In this document: piece by piece, positions 36,519-45,798 of the stretch | Position numbering within the stretch: position 1 is the first letter of the stretch | Layout: each line of letters opens with the position of its first letter | Source of the DNA: Bacteroidota bacterium | GTDB taxonomy: Bacteria > Bacteroidota > Bacteroidia > Bacteroidales > F082 | DNA: 64,000 bases | Reading direction: 5' to 3' | NCBI GenBank assembly: GCA_009773165.1 | Contig: WOUZ01000007.1 | Location: forward strand, 124,001 to 188,000 | Translations under genes and position numbers: made by a program | Notes under the pieces: generated by a model | What the model saw: the letters and a program-made list of their open reading frames with translations, nothing else | Told to the model about the DNA's origin: nothing | Databases searched by the model: none

Positions 36519-36582
36519 ATTATCAAATTTATCGTAAGCCAATAGAGAACAATTTCTTCATTCTCAAAAAAAAAGGTCTTTC

Positions 36583-37074
36583 TTATCTTTGTAACATCTT
36601 AATGCTTAACCCCTTTTGTGTCGACCAACCTTCTTTATCAGTCAGACTGATGAAGAAATGATAGTCGCCTTCATCAAAGATCCCGTTTTCATTTGAAAGT
36701 GGTATTTCCAAAATCTGATAAATTTGATATAAGGCTGTACCTGAAGGGATGCTGTAATCCTGAATCAAAACAAAAGGATTAACAGGTGATTTTACCGGCC
36801 ATAAGTCACAAGTTGTTACCTCAGTGCTGTGTGAATGATGATCGAAATTGTGATGAATAGAAATATTGAATGAACCTAACTCTTTATTGTCGGATATTGA
36901 CATCTGAATCGTAAAGGGCTCACCAAAATAAACTGTATCGCAGCTTAATGGGAATGTGTCTTCATCTGTTAGATCAATGATAGGTTTTTGGTCATCGATT
37001 TCCTCTTTCTGACAGCCATAAATGCCAGTTAAAAAGATAGTAAACAGTAAACTCAGAATTATTAAATTTCTCAT
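36583..37074 (-). CDS. DUF4625-type lipoprotein (163 aa)
   Basis: A small surface or periplasmic lipoprotein. Lipobox Cys lies at about residue 21 (IYGC), followed by QKEE. The mature part is a single DUF4625-like beta domain with the His-rich strand HHNFDHHSHS around residues 74-83. That His cluster could bind a metal. It is last in the operon that begins with the Fur-family regulator at 41176 and follows the larger DUF4625-like gene by 21 nt. Function is not established; a link to metal uptake is inferred from context. Confidence 0.8.
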   Translation of the reverse strand: MRNLIILSLLFTIFLTGIYGCQKEEIDDQKPIIDLTDEDTFPLSCDTVYFGEPFTIQMSISDNKELGSFNISIHHNFDHHSHSTEVTTCDLWPVKSPVNPFVLIQDYSIPSGTALYQIYQILEIPLSNENGIFDEGDYHFFISLTDKEGWSTQKGLSIKMLQR

Positions 37075-37095
37075 TTCATTTAATTAAAATATTGA

Positions 37096-37944
37096 TTACA
37101 TGTTTATTACAATAGGATAATGAGCTGAATATACCCAGTTTGCACCAAAGGCATCTTTTGCTTTAACTAATAAATAATGCTCCCCCGACTGCCAGCCGAA
37201 AGCGCCTCCAATCACTTTTTGTGGAAGGTCGTTATCAACCAAAGATCCAATTGTGATAGTTGCACTAAAGCTGTCAGACTGAGGAGAATCAAATTCATGT
37301 GTATGTAATAAAGCGATTGTATTGGCTGAACTAACTTGTTCATCAGTTAGATTTTGACTTACTCTTACCAGAGCAATATATAATCCGCCTAAGGCCATAT
37401 CATCCGAAACAGAACCACTGATTGTGATACTGCTTCCATTACTGAAAGCTTGTAAATTATCAGGGGCTGAAGTTACAGTAAGAACAGGAGCAGTCATGTC
37501 CTCAGGAACCTTCAGTTCAATTTCATCTTCAATAACTGTTTGATTTCCATCCATATCAGTAACAGTAAAATGAAAATGATAATGTCCGACTTCAGCATCA
37601 AACGGTACTTCAAGATGCTCATGAAAAGTGGTGTTTTTTAATCCAGAGAATTTAGTATAAACGGTGTCAACTTCCCAAAGACCCGCGTCAAAAAGAACCA
37701 AACTACTTTTTGCTTCGTGTTCACCTTCAGGATGTATGGTAACAGCAATCTGCTGAATTTTTCCTTCAGCAATTATATCAGCTTCAATATGCAAATCATT
37801 GCCAAGGTAGGCAATTCTACCATTTTCATAACCTAATTCAGTGATTGTGATTACTGGCTTTGCAACCTGCTCATCCTTTTTACATGAGGTAAAAGCAAAA
37901 ACTGCAAAAATTATAATAATATGTAGTAAATGATTGATTTTCAT
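37096..37944 (-). CDS. DUF4625-like lipoprotein (282 aa)
   Basis: A lipoprotein with Cys at about residue 21 (FTSC-KKDE). An N-terminal DUF4625-like domain (about 30-145) contains the His-bearing strands IHPEGEHE, TFHEHLEV and GHYHFHFTV. A second Ig-like domain (about 150-280) has SVSDDMALGGLYIALV and a LLHTHEF segment. The spread of paired His suggests metal binding. It sits 12 nt after the TonB-dependent receptor gene, so it is probably an accessory surface lipoprotein of that receptor. Confidence 0.8.
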   Translation of the reverse strand: MKINHLLHIIIIFAVFAFTSCKKDEQVAKPVITITELGYENGRIAYLGNDLHIEADIIAEGKIQQIAVTIHPEGEHEAKSSLVLFDAGLWEVDTVYTKFSGLKNTTFHEHLEVPFDAEVGHYHFHFTVTDMDGNQTVIEDEIELKVPEDMTAPVLTVTSAPDNLQAFSNGSSITISGSVSDDMALGGLYIALVRVSQNLTDEQVSSANTIALLHTHEFDSPQSDSFSATITIGSLVDNDLPQKVIGGAFGWQSGEHYLLVKAKDAFGANWVYSAHYPIVINM

Positions 37945-37956
37945 TGTGTTAAATTT

Positions 37957-40362
37957 TTAGTTGTTAAGAGATTTATTAAAAGGGATAGTAATATTTAAAA
38001 CAAAACTCCGGCCAGGCTCCGGAACATTAATTAGTCTGTAATAACTTGTATGATTAAAATACTTTGCATTAAGAAGGTTTTGAATTTGCAATGCAACATT
38101 AAATGACTGTTTATTCCAATTTATCTGTGTACCAAGCGCTAAATTGACCGTTTGATACCCACTCGTTTTTTCTTCAGGAGGAACAATTGCATTTTGGTTT
38201 CCTACCAACCTGAAATCCATCGACAGGTAAGGGTTTACAAATGTTTTTGTTCCTTGTGGCTCGAATCTCGCATTCAGCAATAGTGAAGCTGGTGGTGAAA
38301 ATGGCAAAGCAAAGCCTTTCTTATCACCAGAAGTTTGTAAAGAATACACATAGTCGCCAATTATTCCCAATCTTAAGACTGAGCTGATAGCATAATGTGC
38401 ATGAAGCTCTCCACCATATCGGAGAACTTCACTTTGTGAATAGGTAAATATTTGATTTCCATTTCCATACAACCTATCATGCTCAAAACCTGGATTCAAA
38501 TAGATGTAATTTACAAAATAGGTTCCAAAAGGGGTTAGTCCGATTGCCAGTTTTTCGGACTGCCACTCCAAACCAAAATCGATTTGATAAGCAACCTCTG
38601 GTGATAAATCAGCGTTTCCCTTTTCATAACTAAAATGATGATAATTTACCCCATTGGCAGCCAACTCCTTAGCAATAGGCATCCGGAAGCTTTTTCCTAG
38701 GTTTACTTTGAAATCGAAATCTCGCAATGTAGCAACATAACCAACTGACCATGAAATATTTGAAAAACTTCTATCGAGCTCCGATGCTCGCTGAACAAAA
38801 ATCTTTTCATCACTTCCCTCCCCTTTTGGACTCTCAAACCAGTCGTAGTAAGCATCGGTATGAAGGAAACCTGCATCATACCTAAGTCCTGCCTGCAAAA
38901 CTGCGTTATTGGGAAGCCTGTAATTCCAATAAGTGAAAACACCTGACGAAAATTGTTTGAATGCTGGAATAATAAAACCTCTTCCATCAATGGTATTCGA
39001 TTGATATTCTGCACTTAACCCAAAGATAGATTCAACATTTTGAAAAGGTCTTAGCGAAATTTTCGTATTGCCAGATAGGACATATTTGTCAAATGCCCGC
39101 TCTAAATCAGCATCAAAGGGCAAAGTATCAGGGAAAACTGCCGGCATATAACCGTGATTCACATAATTACTCCATTCCTGACGCAAATTCTGTTGATAAC
39201 CAACTTCGGCCGACCATTGGTAATTTTCACGGAAAATATCACTTTTGTTCACAATTTTAATATGCCGAACTTCCTGATAAGGGAAGTGAATATCCCGTGA
39301 TGCAGCGTCGTGCAGGTCTGTGTCAACCCTTCGTGGTTCGAGGCCGTGAGCATTGGCAAAAAAACCTTGTTTATTATTCAAAACACTCATGAAGATTCTG
39401 TTGGTGAAATGTTTTTCAACAAAGCCAACTGAAAAGTGAATATTCTGCTCTTCGCCTGCAGTATTGCGCAGGCGACGGTTATGCAAAGCAGCCTTAAAGG
39501 AGTAAATATCAATACTATCTGCAGGCACTTTATAATCAGCATAATCTGCAACACTTGCCCTCATTGTGAAATAGAAGCGATTCTTTCTGACATAAGCAAA
39601 CAACGAGCCTCCAATTAAATCGTTGTTGCTGTTAGCAGTTAAATCAACATTTCCGCCAGCAGTGCAGGGTTCGGGAATTTTTGATTGTTTCAGATCAATT
39701 ACGCCACCAATAGCATCCGATCCATACATAAGGGAAGCTGGACCCTTAACAATCTCAACTCGTTCGATAGCGTATTGGTCAATCTCCAACCCATGATCTG
39801 AACCCCATTGCTGACTCTCGTGCTTTATCCCATGCTCAACAACCACTACTCTATTGAAACCTAACCCCCGAATTGCCGGCTTCGACTGCCCAGAGCCAAT
39901 ACTCATAGCATCAACACCAGGCAACCTGTCAAGGGTCTTCATAAGGTCGCCACCCATGTGTTGCTTTAAAAAAGCTGTGTTCGCAACATCAACCGTAAGC
40001 GAATTCTCCTTATGTGCCGGGTCGGTCAAATGACCTGTTACAACAACTTCCTGCAAAGTTTGCCTTACAGGAAACAAGGTAATATGCATATCCATGCTCT
40101 TATTTATTGTAAGTAATTGTTTATATGCAACATAACCTATATAAGTAATTTCCAGCGTATAGTCTCCCTTTGGCATGGAGCTAAAGACGAAATTTCCATT
40201 CGCATCAGTTGCTTGACCAAAATGGCTTGGATTGAGCACGATTGTGGCACCCGGAAGTGGCATCCCAAGGTCATCAGAAACCGTTCCTTTTAAAGTAAAT
40301 GTCTGGCTGTTTGCCATATAGGATAAACCTAAAATAACAATCAGAAGGTAATACCTTCTCAT
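37957..40362 (-). CDS. TonB-dependent outer-membrane receptor, likely for a metal
   Basis: An 801-residue outer-membrane receptor. The signal peptide is followed by a carboxypeptidase-regulatory-like domain (about 20-110, GTVSDDLGMPLPGATIVL). Then come a TonB plug (about 115-230, VEIVKGPASLMYGSDAIGGVI) and a 22-strand barrel ending in a typical terminal strand. His residues are frequent in the loops (VNYHHFSYE, HGIKHESQQWGSDHG). It lies in an operon with a Fur-family regulator and two His-rich lipoproteins and has no SusD partner, which points to uptake of a metal or metal chelate (zinc is the best guess) rather than glycan. Confidence 0.9.
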   Translation of the reverse strand: MRRYYLLIVILGLSYMANSQTFTLKGTVSDDLGMPLPGATIVLNPSHFGQATDANGNFVFSSMPKGDYTLEITYIGYVAYKQLLTINKSMDMHITLFPVRQTLQEVVVTGHLTDPAHKENSLTVDVANTAFLKQHMGGDLMKTLDRLPGVDAMSIGSGQSKPAIRGLGFNRVVVVEHGIKHESQQWGSDHGLEIDQYAIERVEIVKGPASLMYGSDAIGGVIDLKQSKIPEPCTAGGNVDLTANSNNDLIGGSLFAYVRKNRFYFTMRASVADYADYKVPADSIDIYSFKAALHNRRLRNTAGEEQNIHFSVGFVEKHFTNRIFMSVLNNKQGFFANAHGLEPRRVDTDLHDAASRDIHFPYQEVRHIKIVNKSDIFRENYQWSAEVGYQQNLRQEWSNYVNHGYMPAVFPDTLPFDADLERAFDKYVLSGNTKISLRPFQNVESIFGLSAEYQSNTIDGRGFIIPAFKQFSSGVFTYWNYRLPNNAVLQAGLRYDAGFLHTDAYYDWFESPKGEGSDEKIFVQRASELDRSFSNISWSVGYVATLRDFDFKVNLGKSFRMPIAKELAANGVNYHHFSYEKGNADLSPEVAYQIDFGLEWQSEKLAIGLTPFGTYFVNYIYLNPGFEHDRLYGNGNQIFTYSQSEVLRYGGELHAHYAISSVLRLGIIGDYVYSLQTSGDKKGFALPFSPPASLLLNARFEPQGTKTFVNPYLSMDFRLVGNQNAIVPPEEKTSGYQTVNLALGTQINWNKQSFNVALQIQNLLNAKYFNHTSYYRLINVPEPGRSFVLNITIPFNKSLNN

Positions 40363-40403
40363 AAGATAAAATAAATGGTAATAAAAAATTGGACTTCCTG
40401 TGT

Positions 40404-40766
40404 TTAAAGAAGTGATACCGGTGGAGCACGCGGACTTATGAAATGTTGAATATCAGTAAATGGAACCGATTCAGGATTAACAAAATAATGAAAGTCACTA
40501 CCATCAATTTCCCTAAACGAAACCAAGTTGACAGGAATATCCTTTAAAGCTAGTTTAAACCCAATAACAAGGCAGCTTTTTTGTTTGGAATGTTCTGTCT
40601 TCCAGATAAGTGTTGAATAATCATCAATGTCATCTGTTTTGCCGGCACAGAAATGGTCACAACTGCCTCCTGTATGATATTCAAATGTATGAATAGCCTG
40701 ATATACTGTTGGATAACCAAACAGCAGAAGTAATACAAGGACAATATGTTGTTTAAATTTTTTCAA
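40404..40766 (-). CDS. small exported protein of unknown function in the metal operon
   Basis: A 120-residue protein with an N-terminal hydrophobic segment (IVLVLLLLFGYPTVYQA) that acts as signal peptide or anchor. A short CDHFC motif with a nearby His and a C-terminal SPRAPPVSLL follow. I do not recognise a named family. It begins 5 nt after the Fur-family gene and is followed by the receptor, so it is a full member of the operon; its CDHFC could bind a metal. Confidence 0.7.
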   Translation of the reverse strand: MKKFKQHIVLVLLLLFGYPTVYQAIHTFEYHTGGSCDHFCAGKTDDIDDYSTLIWKTEHSKQKSCLVIGFKLALKDIPVNLVSFREIDGSDFHYFVNPESVPFTDIQHFISPRAPPVSLL

Positions 40767-40771
40767 AAACC

Positions 40772-41176
40772 TTATTTATCCTGACAATGATGACAAACTC
40801 CTTTTATAATTACTTCTGTTTCGTTAGCCGTATATCCTTTCGGTAAAACCGGAACCGCAACAGGAATCATCTCCATACATTTAACTTCGTTGCAGGCTTC
40901 ACAATAAAAATGTGCGTGCAACGGATTGGAATTAACTGCCGGATCGATTGCATAACGAACATTTAGATGATCGACCACAATTCTATGCAATATTCTGGAT
41001 TCCTCCAGGGTTTTAAACGACCTGTAGAAAGTTGTCCGATCATAATTTCCTGCTAATTTCTCACGTATCTCATTCTCCGACATAGCTTTATCGGAACGCA
41101 TAATTACATCAAGAATTCCTTCCCGACAACTTGTGCGCTTCAAATGGTGTCTTTGTAATACTTCAGCAGGATTCAT
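40772..41176 (-). CDS. Fur/Zur-family metal-responsive repressor
   Basis: A 134-residue regulator with an N-terminal winged helix (about 5-75, YDRTTFYRSFKTLEESRILHRI). The C-terminal metal and dimer domain has HAHFYCEACNEVKC and a final CHHC, giving the CxxC pairs of the structural Zn site. The pattern fits Fur or Zur, and Zur is suggested by the His-rich neighbours. It is first in a five-gene operon (regulator, small exported protein, receptor, two lipoproteins). Repeated AATGCAACA elements cover its promoter, which suggests autoregulation. Confidence 0.9.
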   Translation of the reverse strand: MNPAEVLQRHHLKRTSCREGILDVIMRSDKAMSENEIREKLAGNYDRTTFYRSFKTLEESRILHRIVVDHLNVRYAIDPAVNSNPLHAHFYCEACNEVKCMEMIPVAVPVLPKGYTANETEVIIKGVCHHCQDK

Positions 41177-41177
41177 G

Positions 41178-41217
41178 AATGCAACATTGATTTAAATGCA
41201 ACAATGATGCAAATGTA
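41178..41217 (-). promoter_or_regulatory. promoter and repeated operator-like elements of the Fur-family operon
   Basis: The -7 box TACATTTG (minus strand; CAAATGTA at 41210-41217 on plus) is overlapped or followed by a 14-nt direct repeat with one mismatch: AATGCAACATTGAT (41178-41191) and AATGCAACAATGAT (41195-41208). Repeat units start 17 nt apart. The layout fits a repressor site at the transcript start. Confidence 0.65.
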
Positions 41218-41252
41218 AAACTTTTTTAACCACAAACGAATAAAACTGATAA

Positions 41253-43046
41253 TTAATTCTTCTCAGAGTCTTTTTCAAGCCGTTTACTGAGTTTAAAATA
41301 AACACCGTCTTTACGCTGAATCAACTCGTTGTGAGTACCACTTTCAACGATTCTTCCATCTTCCATTACCACAATCAAATCAGCATCAAGAATTGTTGAA
41401 AGCCTATGTGCAATAATTATGGACGTCCGGTTCTTCATCAACTCATTGAGAGCCAGCTGAACAAGTCCTTCAGAGAGGTTGTCAAGTGCGGATGTAGCCT
41501 CATCAAGAATTAAAATTTTGGGATCTCGTAAAATAGCCCTTGCAATAGCAACGCGCTGACGCTGTCCACCTGACAACTGAATGCCGCGTTCACCGACAGT
41601 AGTTTCAAAGCCTTCAGGAAAACTTTCGATAAATTCCAGCGCATTTGCTCTTTCAGCGGCAAGTTTGATTTCAATCAATGATGCTCCCGGTTTGCCATAG
41701 GCAATGTTTTCGGCAATACTTCCACCAAAAAGCATCACTTCCTGTGGCACAATAGCCATTTGTTGACGTAAACATTTTTGATGAATTGAGGTTGAAGGCT
41801 GTCCATCGAACAAAATCTCTCCGCTTGAGGGATCATAAAACCTGAAAAGCAAAGATGTCAGCGTAGTTTTTCCAGCGCCTGAAGCACCAACCAAAGCGAC
41901 CATCTGACCCGTTTCTATTTTGAAATGAATATCTTTAAGCACCTCAACATCCGACCTTCCCGGATAGGAAAACATAACATGATTGAATTCAATTTTACCG
42001 CCAAGTTTGGTATCGCAACCTTTTTTTTCAGTCTCCTGAAATTCCGCACCCTCTTTTAATAAATCCATCAAACTCTCTGTTGCTCCAACTGCTTTTTGAA
42101 CTTGCGAATAAAGGTCGGCCATGCCCGAAATAGATGCTCCAATAAATACTGTATATAAAATGAACTTAAACAAATCGCCGGCAGCTATACCCTCTCCGCT
42201 GTTTACCAAATAAACGCCATACCAAATCACTCCAACAATTGTTGTAAACAGACTGAACACAATTAAAGATATAAAAAGTGCACGAGCTTTTGCTCCCTTT
42301 ATGGCTATATAAATAACTTCATTTGTGCTTTTTGTATAACGCTGACCCTCAAATGATTCATTAGCGTAAGCTTTAACATTTGCGATTCCTTGCAAGGTTT
42401 CTTCGACAATAATATTTGACTGAGCTACCTGACCTTGTGTGTTCTTTGAGAGCGCCCTAATATGTTTACCAAAAAATCTGGCTCCAATTGCAACAAGGGG
42501 CACAAAAGCTAACATAAAAAGAGTGAGTTTAACTGACACTAGTGAAAGTAAAATTACCCCACCAACAATAGTAATAATCTGCCTGACAAACTGTGCTAAA
42601 GTAAAAGTAAAAGTTTCTTGCAAAACAGAAATATCAGCAGAAATGCGGCTATTCAACTCTCCAACTCTATGCTTTGAAAAAAAGCTCATTGGAAGCCTGA
42701 TAATATGGTTGTAAGTTGTTTGTCTTAACTCAGCCAACATATGCTGAGTCACAAGCTCGAACCAATAAATCCTCAGATAAGCAAAAATAGCATTCACAGC
42801 GAAAATACCTAAAAGAATTAATGCTATCTGATTGATATGCTGCAAACTAGCTTCAGGATTGGCTTGATTAATCAGATCACCCAGCAACATCGGAAAGGCC
42901 AAAGTTGTTAAGCTCGATATCGATAATGCGACCAATCCACCAATAAAGGCATACTTTTTTGGCAACACATATTTAAGCAATGAAAGTAATTGGTTAAAGC
43001 CCTTCCAGCTCAACTTGGTTTTTACTTTTGTTTCAGTATCCTGCAT
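41253..43046 (-). CDS. ABC exporter, fused permease and ATPase (MsbA/MDR type)
   Basis: A 597-residue half-transporter that works as a homodimer. The six-helix transmembrane domain covers about 25-330. The nucleotide-binding domain covers about 350-590 with Walker A GASGAGKTT, signature LSGGQRQRVAIARA, Walker B ILILDEATSALD and H-loop IIIAHRLST. Lipid, drug or peptide export is possible and the substrate is not decidable from sequence. A 7-bp hairpin (43059-43080) lies just upstream of the start. Confidence 0.95.
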   Translation of the reverse strand: MQDTETKVKTKLSWKGFNQLLSLLKYVLPKKYAFIGGLVALSISSLTTLAFPMLLGDLINQANPEASLQHINQIALILLGIFAVNAIFAYLRIYWFELVTQHMLAELRQTTYNHIIRLPMSFFSKHRVGELNSRISADISVLQETFTFTLAQFVRQIITIVGGVILLSLVSVKLTLFMLAFVPLVAIGARFFGKHIRALSKNTQGQVAQSNIIVEETLQGIANVKAYANESFEGQRYTKSTNEVIYIAIKGAKARALFISLIVFSLFTTIVGVIWYGVYLVNSGEGIAAGDLFKFILYTVFIGASISGMADLYSQVQKAVGATESLMDLLKEGAEFQETEKKGCDTKLGGKIEFNHVMFSYPGRSDVEVLKDIHFKIETGQMVALVGASGAGKTTLTSLLFRFYDPSSGEILFDGQPSTSIHQKCLRQQMAIVPQEVMLFGGSIAENIAYGKPGASLIEIKLAAERANALEFIESFPEGFETTVGERGIQLSGGQRQRVAIARAILRDPKILILDEATSALDNLSEGLVQLALNELMKNRTSIIIAHRLSTILDADLIVVMEDGRIVESGTHNELIQRKDGVYFKLSKRLEKDSEKN

Positions 43047-43058
43047 AATTCAATTGCT

Positions 43059-43080
43059 TTCTCAGAAAAACATCTGAGAA
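43059..43080 (-). other. small hairpin upstream of the ABC exporter gene
   Basis: TTCTCAG and CTGAGAA pair perfectly with an 8-nt loop, 13 nt before the start codon. There is no T run, so it is more likely a leader structure than a terminator. Confidence 0.4.
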
Positions 43081-43129
43081 GTGATGTTGTTCATTCCCAG
43101 TTACAAGGTCATATTATAGTAATAAAACA

Positions 43130-44137
43130 CTATTGCTGCTTTTGGGTGTATGGATAATAAATATTAGTTATCCATTTCGTTGAATCTCCTTCGGTTGTCG
43201 GACCAACTACATACTCTTCCCAAACTCCCATATTTTTCATAGATAATTGATAATCTGCCATATACGCATCAAGGTCAAGATGAGCTTTGTACAAACCACT
43301 ATAGGGGCCAGTGAGTGTTGTCTTCAATGTTGTGCCGCCTGGACGCTTGAAATACGTAACACGCCCGCTTTCCCGAGCTTCCTCAGCTACAGGAAATCCT
43401 ACTCTCATACGAATAGGAGCATCTTCGGTCCAGTTATAATAGAGACCAAAAGCTGGCCCTGCTGCTGCAATACGGCTACGAGACATTGTCAGAGCTAATT
43501 CGCTGAAATTCTGCTCTGTAACAGATCCAATCATATTTATCATGGCAGAATCGTAAATCGTCAAAGATGGTATGCTCTCAAGTTCAATGCGCTCGACAGG
43601 AAGAGAAGGAACTTCATTCTCTGCAATTTCCTTCAATTTTGTCAGACCTTTTTCTTGCATCGGCTTCATCATGCTTTCGATGAAATAGCCGAAATACTTA
43701 TAGAATGGATATTTTAACCCGGAAAGCTTCAATGCCCATGTTACTTCTACACCATCACCCTTTTCAACAAAGGTCCATTCATCAAATGCTTTTCCATTTC
43801 CATCCATATCTAACAAGCTCTGAATGAATGTATAAGGCTCACTTTTCAGGATAAGCATGCTGCCATCCCCCATACTTTCACTTTTCCAGACATGCTTATT
43901 ACCAACACCTTGCAACGGTCCTTCATATACAGAAACCATATTTGTGTCGCCTAATTCAAACGGGCTCCATTTTTGCCAGTTTTGAAAACTATTCACCTGA
44001 CGAAAAATCGTTTGTGCATTCGCTTTAATAACAATACTTTGACTAGTTTCTGCGGTATCCTTCATCAAGGCCGGCAAAATAAGGAGTACTACCAAAAACA
44101 CCGCAAATACTATCCCAACAAATTTTAATAATCGCAT
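43130..44137 (-). CDS. membrane-anchored SRPBCC plus GyrI-like ligand-binding protein
   Basis: A 335-residue protein. An N-terminal transmembrane anchor (about 5-25) is followed by an SRPBCC/polyketide-cyclase-like domain (about 30-180, FRQVNSFQNWQKWSPFE). A GyrI-like/AraC effector-binding domain follows (about 185-330, GPAFGLYYNWTED, GPYSGLYKAHLDL, YPYTQ). Both folds bind small hydrophobic molecules, and no enzyme activity can be claimed. Lies upstream of the ABC exporter on the same strand (83 nt), and the two may form an operon for handling a toxic compound; this link is inferred. Confidence 0.82.
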   Translation of the reverse strand: MRLLKFVGIVFAVFLVVLLILPALMKDTAETSQSIVIKANAQTIFRQVNSFQNWQKWSPFELGDTNMVSVYEGPLQGVGNKHVWKSESMGDGSMLILKSEPYTFIQSLLDMDGNGKAFDEWTFVEKGDGVEVTWALKLSGLKYPFYKYFGYFIESMMKPMQEKGLTKLKEIAENEVPSLPVERIELESIPSLTIYDSAMINMIGSVTEQNFSELALTMSRSRIAAAGPAFGLYYNWTEDAPIRMRVGFPVAEEARESGRVTYFKRPGGTTLKTTLTGPYSGLYKAHLDLDAYMADYQLSMKNMGVWEEYVVGPTTEGDSTKWITNIYYPYTQKQQ

Positions 44138-44188
44138 ATTCTATTTATTTAAGTTACTAACAGCTTAATTTTTACGATCAACACATGC

Positions 44189-44196
44189 CAAAAGTA
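44189..44196 (-). promoter_or_regulatory. -7 box for the SRPBCC/GyrI gene
   Basis: CAAAAGTA on the plus strand reads TACTTTTG on the minus strand, 51 nt before the start codon at 44137. Confidence 0.5.
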
Positions 44197-44218
44197 AACA
44201 TATGAAAGCATAATCTTA

Positions 44219-45388
44219 TTATTTTTTTCTAAATACACTAGCCATTTGTTCCAGTCCTTTCATCAAAATCTCTTTCGGACAAGCAACATTAAGTCGCATC
44301 ATTTGTGAGCCTCCGGGACCAAAATCTTTTCCAGGGCTCAGCCCAAGCCCGGCTTCATGTATCATTTTATTGCGAAGTTCCTCATCCAATAGTCCTGTGA
44401 AACTAAAATCAAGCCAAATCATATAAGTTGCTTCTGGAACAAAAATATTCACTTCAGGCAAATTTTTATTCAGGAAGCTAACAGTTTCATTTACATTTAA
44501 TTGAATGTATTTTAACAATTGTTCAAGCCAGGGTTCTCCATAATTGAATGCTGCCTTGGTTGCCTCAATTCCAAAAATATTACCCATTTCAATGTGCATA
44601 CTTTGAAGTACTGTTTTCATTTTTTTTCTTAACTCAGGATTTTCTATAATTACCGAAGAACTCGATAACCCAGCTAAATTGAATGTTTTACTGGGGGCAT
44701 GGAGCGTAACAGTAATTTCTGATATTTCCTTTGACAGCGCAGCAAAGACATGATGTTTATTTGGCGGAAGCACCAAATCACTGTGGATTTCATCTGAAAG
44801 AACCAACACGTTATTCTTAAGGCAAATAGTCGCCAGCTTGTTTAATTCTTCTGCATTCCAGCAACGTCCGACAGGGTTGTGAGGATTAGACAAAACAAAC
44901 AGTTTTGCTGTCTGAGCTTGCTTCTCAAAAAGATCAAAATCAATCCCATAATCAGCATCTCTCTTAATTAATTGATTGTAAACAAGGGTTCTGTTATGGT
45001 CCTTTACTGCTGAAAAGAAAGGAAAATAAACCGGAGGCTGAACAATAATTTCGTCACCCGGATCAGAAAAAGCCAGGATGGCCATGTTAAGTGCAGGCAC
45101 TACTCCCGGAGAAAAAAGTATCCAATCTTTCTCTATTTCCCATTGATACCTGCGATTCATCCATCCAATAATACTCTGATAATAAGCATCATCGCGAAAT
45201 GTATATCCATAAACCGGATGCATTGCACGTTTAATGACCGACTCCCGAATGAAGTCAGGCGTTTCGAAATCCATATCAGCAACCCAAAAAGGGATAACAT
45301 CTTTCGTCCCAAAAATTATGTCCTTCAAGTCATGTTTGATGCTGGCAGTATTCGATCTTTCAATATGTTTGTCAAAATTGTAGCGCAC
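44219..45388 (-). CDS. PatB/MalY-type PLP enzyme (cystathionine beta-lyase or aminotransferase)
   Basis: A 389-residue class I aminotransferase-fold protein. The N-terminal motif DVIPFWVADMDFETPDFI is typical of PatB/MalY. The PLP lysine lies in APSKTFNLAG, preceded by SNPHNPVGR and LSDEIHSDL; the C-terminus has an Arg-bearing RLNVACP. The family cleaves cystathionine or cysteine conjugates and can act as an aminotransferase. Transcribed alone. No exact -7 box was found upstream. Confidence 0.93.
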   Translation of the reverse strand: MRYNFDKHIERSNTASIKHDLKDIIFGTKDVIPFWVADMDFETPDFIRESVIKRAMHPVYGYTFRDDAYYQSIIGWMNRRYQWEIEKDWILFSPGVVPALNMAILAFSDPGDEIIVQPPVYFPFFSAVKDHNRTLVYNQLIKRDADYGIDFDLFEKQAQTAKLFVLSNPHNPVGRCWNAEELNKLATICLKNNVLVLSDEIHSDLVLPPNKHHVFAALSKEISEITVTLHAPSKTFNLAGLSSSSVIIENPELRKKMKTVLQSMHIEMGNIFGIEATKAAFNYGEPWLEQLLKYIQLNVNETVSFLNKNLPEVNIFVPEATYMIWLDFSFTGLLDEELRNKMIHEAGLGLSPGKDFGPGGSQMMRLNVACPKEILMKGLEQMASVFRKK

Positions 45389-45798
45389 AGTTTTAAATTT
45401 GTTGCAAAATAAACAAACTTTAGCCGACCATCGGTTTATTATTAAAGGATTATTGATTTTGGGATGTGACCAACCAAAAAAATCTTTGAATTATACCTGA
45501 ACTTCTTTAATGCTTTTTAGAGTTGAGTTCTAAGATTCATTTCAAATCAGACTATAATTCTAAAGCTTATCCAAGCCTATTGTTTCAACACCATCAATTA
45601 ATGCCAACTTAGCAAATCACAAATAGTACACAATCGAATGCTTCAGCTTTTTGCTCAAAAAATGAAAAAAATGAAAAAAATGAAAGAAATTATAGTAATA
45701 ACGTGGTTTCTCCAATTAAAAATGAGTGTTTCAAAATATAATATAGCGCTGTTTCCTACTAAATTTTATATGCTATCTTTGTTCATTAAAACCTTATT
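45389..45798. other. 410-nt intergenic region
   Basis: It separates divergent genes. It holds a short direct repeat AATGAAAAA (about four copies at 45660-45690) and, at its end, the -7 box of the MazG-like gene. No credible gene, RNA or terminator is seen; a 63-codon frame at 45638 overlaps the promoter and is not supported. Confidence 0.5.
45774..45781 (+). promoter_or_regulatory. -7 box for the MazG-like gene
   Basis: TATCTTTG matches TAnnTTTG, 17 nt before the ATG at 45799. Confidence 0.5.

Noticed and set aside
45660-45690. AATGAAAAA direct repeats as a CRISPR or satellite
   Set aside because: The repeats are too short and A-rich, have no spacers and have no cas genes.
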